DNA from: Pyxicephalus adspersus
Taxonomy: Eukaryota > Chordata > Amphibia > Anura > Pyxicephalidae
Direction: 5' to 3'
Length of the DNA: 64,000 bases
NCBI RefSeq assembly: GCF_032062135.1
Contig: NC_092868.1
Span: 42,946,970-43,010,969, forward strand
How positions within the stretch are numbered: position 1 is the stretch's first letter; every line of letters starts with the position of its first letter. A program made the position numbers and the translations under genes. Under the pieces are notes generated by a model. It did no database searches. It saw only the letters and a list, made by a program, of their open reading frames with translations, and was not told the DNA's origin. This document shows positions 39,801 through 51,800 of this stretch, one piece after another.

Positions 39801-42800
39801 ACATCAAGCACACATGTCCTAAAGCAATAGAAATTCAGTATTCACTGACTGTAGAATGTACAGCTTTTGTGGTACCTTGATGAAGAGCAACTGATAAAAA
39901 TAAGGATTTGGTTTATTTACCTAGGGGTATACATAGAATCTAATTACAAGAGAAAAACAGAGGGATATGGTGAGGGGGCGCAGAGGACAAAAAGTGGTTC
40001 TTTTCTCTAAAACTAGTTAATGACCTCTCTCATCAGAGGGATGTCAATAAATTTGCCCCCATACTTGAAGGATCAACAAAGACTTGTTCAACAAATCATA
40101 AAACTGATTGCCGCCCCCAGTCCTATTCATGTAGTTTCAGATGTACTTCTGTTCTTGGCCCTGGTTCCAATAACTTCTGTCCTCTTAAATATACCAGGGG
40201 ATCATAATGAACATTTCCAAGAGCCAGATCAATCACTGGTACTGCTAAAAAAAATCTTGCTTGGCTGTTTTATGATTATTGTCTAACACAAAATTACTGC
40301 AGTCTGCATAACAGGAGGTAAATGTTGGCAAAGTTGCAGAGGTACCAGTTTTGCCAGCTACAACACTAACTTCCTTAAAATATTAGCAGACCTGTCACAG
40401 ACCAGCAACAAGTATGTCACCTTCCAGACCAATATATCAGCAAGGCAGCCAGGAACCTAGTAAATTTAGGGCCAGCAATGACAGCCTATCCTACTACAAG
40501 TTGAAAACTTTAAGTTTATTTTTACATTGGGGAAAAAAACAATAAATATACATGGGTGATCTTTTAAGACTCAGTCCTGTGTGTGGTAGCTTCTCCTCCT
40601 AAACAGGTCTAACCTGACAGGTTTAAAAAAAAATCACTCATATTACAATAGAAGATTCCGCCATTTGGACAGATATGATATGATGGATAAGTGAGCTGCG
40701 CTATAGCTGGTCAAACAAACAGATTCTGCTACATATTTGACCTATTAAAAATGTATAAATAACTATATAGTTTTATGTACAACCTCAATACGTTACAACA
40801 TCACACTATCATCAAAGGTTACTAATGTATCATCTGGACAGGTTATGTCTATCAAATTTGATGCAAAATTTCTCTAATAGGCTAGAGGACCAACAGTACC
40901 GTCACCTTTATTATAAAAGAGTGATCATAGTTATTGGGGACAGCAAGGTATGCAGGCACAACAGACCACTGTTGCCATCTCTATAGAATAGGTCTATGGT
41001 CTCTTCATATCAATTGTAGTTTCTCCTAATATCTTGTCAGGGTTAGGCCTTAGACACTGGAAAAAAGGTCTGTTGAAGAGTAGATGAGTAAAGCCCAACT
41101 TTGCTCATGAATACCTTAAAAAGTTTACAACAGCGAAACCATTCTGTTCATCAAATGCCAATAGCCTCTGTGCAGGCACACGTCTCACTGTGCTTCCTGA
41201 CCATTTCGGATGTAAAAGTTACCGGGCGCATACACCACAGAGCTCCTTTATGCTCCTCACCATTTGCAAAATGGAGCCTAATACTGTGTGTTTATTGAAT
41301 TGTGAGGAGGGGAAGGAGGCGGAGGCAAACCCCTAATTCGGGGGTTTATGAGACTCGCAGTGTTTATATCCGAACAGGTCAGAAAGCACTGCAAAAGCTC
41401 CACTAATTCCAGCACGTAAACTAAAGAGATTTGCAGGAAATACAAGTGTGTCTGCATTGTGACCACTTGCTTCCAAAGAACAGGAATGTTTGGCTGCTGT
41501 AAATTTGTTAAGCTAATTATGTTCAGAGCTTGACTTTACTTACTGTGCGGAAAGTTCTGACCCAATTTTTTGACTTTACTAGTCATGTGTAGGATGTCTG
41601 GCTCTTGCTGCCCTTTATGGCTCCATAGGCCATCCTCACCTCACTATTGTGCCCTATAAAATCAAGCAGGTTTTGTTTTGTGACTATCTCAATTTTCCCC
41701 CCATGTATGCTGTAAAAAACCCATTGAAAAACCAATAAAATTGTTTTAAATACAAAATCAAGCAGGAAACAGTAGTACCACAGAAACACAAAACTTATTA
41801 TGGTTTTGTGCCAGTATCTTTGCATTTGTTGTATACTTGTATTGGATGACATCACCTTAAAGTGTACCTGTCACAAATATGTAAACTGATATTAATGTAT
41901 CAGTGCAGACACCCTAGGCAAATGAAAATTTGGCTGGAGATCATGTTTCTTCATACCACTATATCTACAGCTCTGGAATCTAATAATATATGATCCACCA
42001 GCTTTAGTGTACAGTGGAGCATGTCAGACAAGTCCACTCCCAAGCCTATGTTTGCTGTGTTATACAATAAGAAAGTCTACACACCACTGACTACTGGGAA
42101 GTGTCATTTACTTTCATTGCCCCAGCTGTTGGAAAACAGTAATATTCCCAATACAAAGCAAGTTTCTAGGTGAGCAAGGCCTAAACAATTATTAGTGTGC
42201 ACATGACATTGCACTTACTACAAGATTGTTTCTTAACTTGCAAGTCATGGTTAAGTCAACAAAATGAATGCGAAAAAAAAAATGGTAATAGTAAATTGAC
42301 ATTATCTACAATCACTGCATCACATGTCCTAATTTTGTAGAAAGATCTTTCAGTCTTATGTTTTTCCCCAACCCAAGACAGATTTTTCATTAATATGTTT
42401 CTTTTTTAAAAGAAATCCTAGAGCAAATAATTAACAAATCGTGTGGCATTACGGTTCCTTTCACCTTTGCGAACTGTGTGCCTGTGTTTACACCATCATC
42501 TACAAGATGCTAACAGCAATGCAATTCTGTGACAATGTTTATCACAGCTTCAGATAAACTCAGAGGAATAGCAGAAAAAAATCACATTGGTGCATAGCAG
42601 TCTTTGCATTGTGATGTCCCTGCTATAGGGTCTATTTCCATGCCCAGCTGCAGAATATTCTAGAGGAACCAGCTGCCTTAGTTTACTTTTAGCTGGTAAA
42701 TATATACAAAATAATACTTTTAATATAACTATTTAAAACAGAAAAAATTAAACTCTGCTCAGTTACTTTTCTGCTTCTTTGTGAAACAGCACAGGCACTA

Positions 42801-45800
42801 TGTGAAGTTGTTAAGGAGTGTCACCTTCCTGCCTGCAGCATGGACAGTAAAAGTGTGGGTTCTCTAGGACAAGCCATCTATTCTGCTCACATTCATTCCA
42901 TCACCACTTTGTTTGATTCTCCTAGTGCTGATCCTCTCTCTCAATCTGAGGGCTGCTGTGTAGGAGAATGGAAGAAGCCTAATGTAAATACAGATTCAGA
43001 TACAGGTGTTGCTTGTCAAAAATTTAAATGCATTGAGTTGTGGTTTTTCTATACCTGCTTTGAGCTATTTATCCCCCCAATAAACTACTTTCTCCAACAA
43101 ATAATATTCTGATTTTCGACTGTGTGCATTGCAGAACAAACCTCAGAAGCATAAAACGGTCACAAAAGAAAACAAGAGCCAAGCGCATAAATGTCATCTC
43201 TTCCTTTATACTGACTGAAATTGATAATCAGTTAAAAAGTAAGAAGCAACCACGTCAATCAATAAATAGGATCGTCTAATGTCACAAATCTTCCAATAAG
43301 GAAATGTTAACAGGAATTGTAACTCTGAGATAAACTAAAGGATAACTCAGATAATTGTATGTCTATAACAATGTTTCACAATCCGGCTTCCATGGAAATC
43401 TAAGGTTCATCCAGAGGTTGTTAGGGGTTCCTTGAGCAAAGAACAATTTGTGCTTCTAAGGTCAGTTTAAGTGACACAAATGATCATTTTAGCTATATGT
43501 AAGATTGGCATTCTTGCCACTGGCCAGCAACGCAAGAGGCATTCTTTCTACTGACCACCACACTAATGTACTGTCAAGCTGTGAGTTTAGTAATTGAAGC
43601 AGAGGTTCCCCCATGTTAAAAATGTTGAGAAAGGCTGATCCATAAGTACTACTTTAATATTTTTAAAAACATACATGCCCAGTATTTTTCTGTATTTTTG
43701 TAAAAAAAATGATGGAATATGTTGATGACTATAATTAAAGTGGAAGAATCCTAGCAATTCTAATTTACTTTAAAGCTGACAACAAATATAAAGTAAATAT
43801 TCTGATTGGTTACTAATTGTTAGTGTTCCTTAGACAGTAAGGACTTGTTCACATTGGCAGTAGGTAAGTCATGGGACAACCAGTTAAGTAGTGCCAAATT
43901 TGAACAGCTTTGCAAAAATGCAAAATGCTGGAGCATTTGTTTAGGGTTGCAATTGTCTTGCACAAAAAATGGAAGGGTACAGGAAGCAGAAACATGTCAC
44001 TGGTTTGTACTTCTTCCTCATAAATGCTCCTAAAATATTATTTAACTGCTTACTGTTCAGAAGGTGTTTGAAAAGCATTCCCATTCAAGTTTATAGAAGC
44101 AACTGATAGGACAAATGTACATGAGATACAGAAAAGCCATTTGTGGAATGTTCCCTTACTGTACCTTGCATTGCATTACTAAATAAAGTACTTCTAGAAT
44201 TAAGAACAAAGCGGACATAAAGTATAATACAGATTGTATTTAGATTTCTAATCATGTTTTTTTTTTTTTTTTCCCAGTAAGGACTCACATGATCGCTTTT
44301 GGATTCTGCAGCATACAGGCTTTTGGTCCAAACGTGGTTACTGGGCATGGTCCATGCATGGATCGCGTTCTCCTGCAGAAAATAATGGGGAAAAAATTAA
44401 TATATCCACACAGGATGTATTCATCAACTATTTATCAAGAAATTAAAAACTGCATTGAAATAAATCAACATCCTAAAAATAAATATTGTAAAGACTTTGT
44501 AGTGATTGTTTTATTTCCAACTTGACATATTTCATACTTAAATGGATTTATGTTACACAAAGTTTGACAATAAATGCATTCTGATTCATAGATAATTTAT
44601 TACACTGCTACACTTTTTTTTAGTTTTTTTCAAACTTTCAATACTTTTTCTAATGCATGGAACAAAAGAAGTGTCCATATACAGTACCAATATATACCAT
44701 ATATATGATTCTATTATATATACATATATATTATGCTATGTATAGTACCATATTTGTACTATACATATTGTACCTTGTAGCAACATTTTCAGTGAGACTA
44801 TTTTGTTTACAGCATCATCTATCCTACTCAATATGCATCTGACAGATCGTTGCAGGGAACTTCTATTTTTCAGGTGATTATGTTCATGCACAGACACGCA
44901 GAAGGAGCACAGAGAGGCTGCATGGTTACAGGATATCTACATTGCTTTGATTTACAGCTTACCCAACAGTACAATGTTCAAATTTTTAGAAGACCTGTAA
45001 ATCTATTGAAGAAATTGTTTTACATGGTTAATAAACCACAAAGAGAAATCACTGATAGAAAACCTGCTGCTAAAATTAATCTGACCTGGACAAAAAAAAC
45101 TGTAGTGCAAAGAGTTGCGCCCGGGCAAGCAGCAAAATGAAGCAACTTCAGAGATCTTGTTTGCAATGAGAGTAATAAGGAATACTCTTTACCCCGGCTC
45201 AATAGACATCTAATCCATACAGTGCAGGGTTGAAGTTGTTTGCCTTCCACCACATGCCTAAAGTTTAACAGGAGTCAACAGGCGAGACTTTAAAACACAC
45301 ATTTGTTATTATTAATAAACAGTATTCATATAGTGTCAACATATTTTGCAGCACTGTAAATGAAATAGGGTTTGCAAATGACAGACACAGTGACACAGGA
45401 GGAGAGGACTGTGTCTGGAAGAGCTTACAATCCCCTAAACCCCTGAATAAAAAGATACACCACTTACACCAAGCCCGGAGCAGGCTCCCCCATAGACCCA
45501 GTGACAGACAGCTTAATTCCCTGTTCCCTCTGTTAGCTGTAGGTAGTAACAGACCTGGATGCTCTGTGTAGATGTCCAGACAAGAAGAGGGTTTTGGGAA
45601 TCCAGCTCCACTGCAGCCCCCATAGCACAGGCTGCCAGACAGAAGCTGTGCAGCAGTGCTCACATAAATGAAGTGACCTTAAATACTTCCCCCATGTTTC
45701 TTCATATGAAACAGATAGTTGCAAACAGAAAGTTTAGATCAGACAGTTTCATACATATTGCTGAATGCTGGGTGTGGTGTCCCAATCCAATTTAAAGTGT

Positions 45801-48800
45801 ACAAGAGTACAAAAAGTACTTTAATAAAAGGTGTCAAGTCATTATTATTACTATTACACAGTTTTTATATAGCACTGACAAATTATGCATCACTAAACAA
45901 AGTCCATGTTACTAACTGTCCCTCAAAGGAGCTCGCAACCTTAATGTCCCTACCATAGGTCATATGTCTTTATCACAGTCTAGGGACAATTTTTTGGGGT
46001 GGAAGCCAACTAACTTAACTGCATGGTTTTGGAATTTTAGAGCAATACATTCAACAATACAAGTTTGATCTTCTTGGTGCCCTCACTAAAAGGGCTTATT
46101 CTTTTTATCTAAGAGGATTAGAATATGGTCACTTACATTATTTCAAGTTTCTCCAGAAGTGAGGGGGGAAAAAATAGGTAATTAACCTTGATCTTTATCC
46201 TCTAGACAAAAACAGAGCACCTAAGGCTACGTACACATGCACGTGCAATAATTGTCATTGCAAAACAAATGATTGACGACCAATCAACAATTACTTTGAA
46301 CCATCATATAGTGCACGATTCTGTACATGCTGTAATGATACGATCGTTCAAATATAATCCACCAATAATGAACACACTTGATACGATCATTTGAACGACC
46401 GTGCACACAAGATATTGCAAACGATTGTCCCCCAATCAGATCCCTCAGGACAGTCGCTCATTTACAGCAACTTTCCTTGTTCAACGGCGTCGTTGGCCAG
46501 TCGTTGTGCACTTTTTTTTGTTAAAGATTATGGGCCGATCGGTCGTCAACAATTATTGTGCATGTGTACGTAGCCTAACTCTTGCAGTTTAAGTGCGTTG
46601 CAAGGCTAATTTTGTCTCCAGCCTGCAGTAAGCCTTATTGATCCAATCTGATTAGGAAGGTGGTTTAGTTTTAAACAAATCCAGACATAAATGCATAAAA
46701 CAGAATACAAAAGATAGTGCCATTTAGTTTCAGGATTAGGTTCTAGCCGTAATCCCACCAGAGCAATATTAGAAGGAGCAGGCTTTGTACCAAGCACACC
46801 ACATATTATATTGGTGTTGTGAGATGCACATTTGAGGTTTTTTTCAAGGATTATGTATGAATGGCTCCTGTAATATAACTTTAATTAAAGGCATAATACC
46901 AGGTGAAAACTTGCACTGTAACATTATACAATGCTAGATGAGGCAATAGGTCTAAATAATCAAGCTCATTAACGAAAAACGTGTGAAACGCTAGGATAAT
47001 GACATCTTGAAAAGTAAATAATTACACTCAAGCATTTCAATCAATTAATCAGACTTTCCATGAGTCAGGTGTGGAATTGCCCTACCTAGGAATAATAAAA
47101 ATTGTAGTCTCAAAGTTTTGGTTATATGATTGAATGCAATACTCACTGTCTTCAGGGGACCAAAAAAAAAAGTTGTTTAATATGGCTGGAAAAGGCTACA
47201 AATAATTCAGACTTGGCTCTTTATCTGTCAAGCACAAGGCAGATACTTTATACATTGAACCAATATGGGTTCAGTGAATATGGCTGCAATGAATTGTGTG
47301 CACGCCATACAATCAGCAATGTTTAGGATCTATAGGCTTTTCTTACACTTAACCTGGGTTCCTAGCAGTTTACCAGATTTTTTAGGTCTACCAGGGGCAG
47401 TTTTATGTTCTCCTTATAATTGACTTAAAGAAAATGTACAGAAAGAATTATAGAGGGGTCATTAATGTTCTCAAGAAAATGCTATCAATGGTTTAAAAGT
47501 CACCAAGTAGGCAAGTATGTGGCCTAGGAAAGTTGGAAATCCTGATTTGTTCCTAACCAGTTATTCGTAAAATATTTAAGCCGTTATTTAACAAGACAGC
47601 CAAGCAGCCATCATTTGAGAAGGACAAAGTAGCAGCCTTGAAATTGCTATACTACAAGCTTTTTTTTTTTAAATGAACAGTCCAGCCCAAATATTACTGT
47701 CTACATGAACCAAATATTGATGGGAAATATGTCGAAGATGTCAGAAGTGAAGTCGTCACTCTGAAACAAAAAGTAATACGCCAAGAAATAGTACAAAATT
47801 GTAGTGGGGGGAGGTCTCAGAGCTGAAGTTCCTATGAATTCAAACCACTTCTACCAACTTTTTACTGAAACGTGAGTTTTAATGAGCTGCTCGTTGAGCA
47901 CTGGATTTGACAATCTATGAATGTTATCTGTAGTAAAACCACAAGCACTAATATTTTATATAGAGGGTTAAAGGGGAAAAACAAGTACAAAAGAAGGTAT
48001 GAGTGCATGTTCATGGACCCAGCCAGCAAATATTGATATTTTAGGTATGAAAGATGGAAGCAAAGGTCTTACTAGTTGCTATAGACATGTACATTTTCCT
48101 GCATCTGTTTTTCATTTGTAAGCCAACATTAACTAAACAGAACATGAACCACCTCTGAGTGGATACAGCAGGGACCGGAGACAACAAAGGAATAGTGAGC
48201 AGGAGTGACACAGGGACTTGCAGAGTCATGCTTACTCAAAAGGCAGCATTGACCTGAGCTATATACGGCTGGATGTAAGTAATAAAGCATTACTAATTAT
48301 AACAACATGTACAAGGCTGAACATAAAACCCCGATTTTAGGGAAACATAAATGTGCAATCGCACTGAGCTTATGAGAACAACACAAAACAAATGGTAAAT
48401 GTTTGTAAAATAAAATGAATCTATTGCACACATATATGTCCAAACACCTAGATGTTTCACCACACCAAACAACTGCTACAGGATAGACAGTGCTGAATTT
48501 GGTTAAACATGACAAACTTTGCAGTAACGTGTGATTTCTTGCAAGTTAATGTGTGTTCTGCAGTATGATCAGTTGTAGTGCCAACTTAAAAATGGCTCAC
48601 TAACACACATGAATTTCAGAACAGCACATGGTGCACTGCATTAGGTAAAGGTTTTATTGTTTTATTAGGATTTTTTGTGGTGTAACACATAGGACAGGTG
48701 AAGGAAAGCATTAAAGATGACCAAATGTGTTCTGTAACATTTTTAAATAAGTTATCATGCAATGAGATTTTTCATTCTACCCAAACATCAGAATACAGTT

Positions 48801-51800
48801 TATAGCTTCTCTGAATTCTGTCATATCTATAGAGAAGGCCAATACATTATTTTAGGGTTGGTTCACACCATTACACTGACCATAGTGCAACATGACCAAC
48901 ATGTGCATTAGGTTTGCATAGCAATGCTCCAAAAAACAATCTAATACAGCGTGCTGCAAAGCAAACCTAATAGCACCCAGCATACCTGCAGTGTAGTGCA
49001 TCACAACGAACAGATGAATAAGCTTTAGGTATTATGTGGCTCTGCACTAAAACAAAATTATGCTGGACCTTTTATTTTTGGAAGGTGCACTGACAACCCA
49101 ATCATTCAAAAACAGGATGTCTAATAGAACAAAATACAAGGAACAGAAATGCATTTGTTGCAGCTTATTGCATTATGGTGTTAATATGCCCTACAACTAC
49201 CATGTGAGCAGTATTTGGAAAAAATGTTTACTTACAACAATATCAATGAAAGTTTCACCTTACAGGTCCATATAGATCTACAGATGGCATTCAATAAACT
49301 TTAACATAGTCCTGGTTACCTATTTGTACACTCAACTCATATTAGAGCAAATGCAGGACCATCACAGAGTGTAGTCTGTGTACAAAATGTCATTATCAGC
49401 TATAAATTATTCACACTAAGGTTCTGTCATTAATCTACTTAGGCCATTCATTATTAGTGAGGGAGATCACAGTACAGAATCATTGTATGATGATATAACA
49501 GGTTCGCTATAAATTATATAAACTTGCTGGACAGAAAAACTTGATATCACTAATTAAAATTGGCCATAATATTTGGATTTGCAAAAACGCTCACTTTTAA
49601 TGTTTGGTCATTGTTAAAAGATTTTAGAGAGAGAAGGAACAAACTGCTATTGTTCCATGTAGTGGGGGGGGGGGGGGGTGAGCAATAGGTGCTCTGCTTT
49701 ATCATCCCCACCTGTAACCTGTAGCGTATGTTAGAGGTCCAGTGGATCACTAAACATGATAAGACAGCTGCACTGACACCAGTTTTCGTCCGGGAGGATC
49801 ATGAATAATTGCCTTGGGCTATGACAATTTAGCATGTGTAAGCAACATATGGGAGCTAGATTTTCCTACCCGAGATGATCACTTATGATTGTATCCGGTG
49901 AAAATCTAGTGCTACCATAGCTGCCCTAATAACACAAATGACAACTTATGTTTTGTAATGGTGAGTATACAGAAGGGCTCATCCTCCTCTTCGTCCTCCC
50001 TCTCCCTTGGCTCCCTGTTTATTTGTACACAACTTACTTCTACCATTACCAGAAATTATCACCTTTATTCATAGTGTTTGGGTGACTGTATGATGATTAT
50101 GACTCTGCTCCCGTGTAAATGCTCCTTGGCTCTTCATTGTAATATGATCATTTTAGGTTCTTCCAGCAATACCTGTTATTCAAATTAATCTTTTACAAAG
50201 CACAATTTTTTCACAAGTTTATAGCAAGTTTTATTATACATTGACGTATTTTTACACTGTACTCGTATGACACGGCTTCTCAGCAGACTGTGTATAATTG
50301 TCAAATTGTCCTATCTCTGCTAGGAAATAGGGAGGCTGTGTGTCCCACCACCACCTCTTCTTACAGCAGTCTGTGAGATCTGATCTTTCCTGCCATTCAG
50401 TTCTCCTTCAAATTAGTTATATGCAGTTAGAGAAAGTTACTCTTCCAGCTTTCAGTTATCTGTTGGCTACTATTGGTAAATATTATTACCCTCAAAGCAG
50501 AAGTTTTACATTTCACTTGTTTGATCGAGCAGGGCATTATTGTAGAAACGGTGAGGCGATATTCTTTCTGCAATATACATTCTTACTATCCAGATCACTC
50601 CAGAGAACTGTCAAAAACATTGGTTGCCACGATAACAGGCAGTCCTGGCTTCCCCTGCTTATGTTGGGACCAAATGAACTCCCATTCACCTGCATGGGAG
50701 TTACATCACCCTGGCCTAGCCAATAACACAGGTGAAGATTGAAAGTAGAAAGTGACAGGGGAGTTTAGCAGAGTTGAGTCACTCTTTAAATGTATTCTCC
50801 GAGAGGGAAAATCTGTCACGGAAGAATATTGGAGGCAAGTAACATACGAAGGATGTAAAGACTTTTCGGATACTTTCACAGGGGCTTCAATAGTTCTCAT
50901 TCGGTGCTCACTTGTTTAATGATCCAGCATGGTGGCAGGTTAAAAAACATCCAGGGACATCTGTACAGATGCTAGAATGTCATCCTAGAGCAGTGTTTTT
51001 CAACCAGGGTTCCTCCAATGGTTGCTAGGAGTCCCCTGAACAAGTTGTGCCAGTTTACATGACACCAATGATCTTTTCTGGGTTTCTGTAAAGGTACAAT
51101 TGTTACCAATGGCCAGCAATGTAAGAGGCATTCTTCCTTTGACCATTATGCTTTTGTACTGTAAGGTGTTGATATAGTATTTATAGAATGGGTTCCCTTA
51201 AAACCTGAAAGATATTTCAAGGGGTTTCTATGTTAAAAAAGTTGAGAAACACTGGTCTAGACAATACAACTTCCACTTTATAAATATGGGATCAGGTACG
51301 GATTTATTATATATTTATATTTATTTATATATATATAAAAAAAAAAAAAGAAGGGTCGGGTGATGTCCCTTCTGCAATAAGTATTTTTACCTGACTGATT
51401 GCCAGCCATCTGTTAAAATGAGCTGTGTATGTGCAGTTCAGCGTTGGTGAGTGAACTCCTAAAGGCCTGTGCAGGAGTTAGGTCATACTGACCTAGCCAA
51501 TTAGGTTGACCACAGACTGGAACACCAAAGAGAAGAAGAAAGAAGATGGCAGACGGTGAGTGATAAAGCATTCTGATTTCTAAGCAATTGATTTTGAAAA
51601 TGCAGACATCAGAACAGTGTACAGTGCTGAGTGACTGAGAGGTAGGAGGGCTGAAGATTTAATGTAAATTCAACCAATATCTCCATTTATATTAACCGCT
51701 TCACAAAATGCCTGCTTTTACTGAGCCTTTTTGTTGAATGCAGCCTGTGCAGAGTATACTAGAAACACTTAGAATGCTTCCTTTTAGAAACTTGCATTAT

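Larger units (their letters stand above)
28600..44288. other. NADK: NADK intron 2 (about 15.7 kb)
   Basis: Largest intron. It holds the two candidate alternative exons (30,449-30,599 and 32,695-32,762), the (TA)n tract, an L2-type tail at 33,845, MITEs at 37,911, 38,124 and 43,369, and a G-rich run at 36,652-36,667. Remaining sequence shows no recognisable coding or structural RNA signal. Confidence 0.8.

Noticed and set aside
42840..43112. 90-codon plus-strand ORF starting [11 protein letters not shown]
   Set aside because: It begins with ATG and looks moderately protein-like, but no domain, partner exon or conservation can be shown; likely part of a repeat.
44657..44842. TATATA-rich patch near 44,690-44,770 as a promoter
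   Set aside because: Simple AT-rich sequence with no downstream exon on either strand that could use it.
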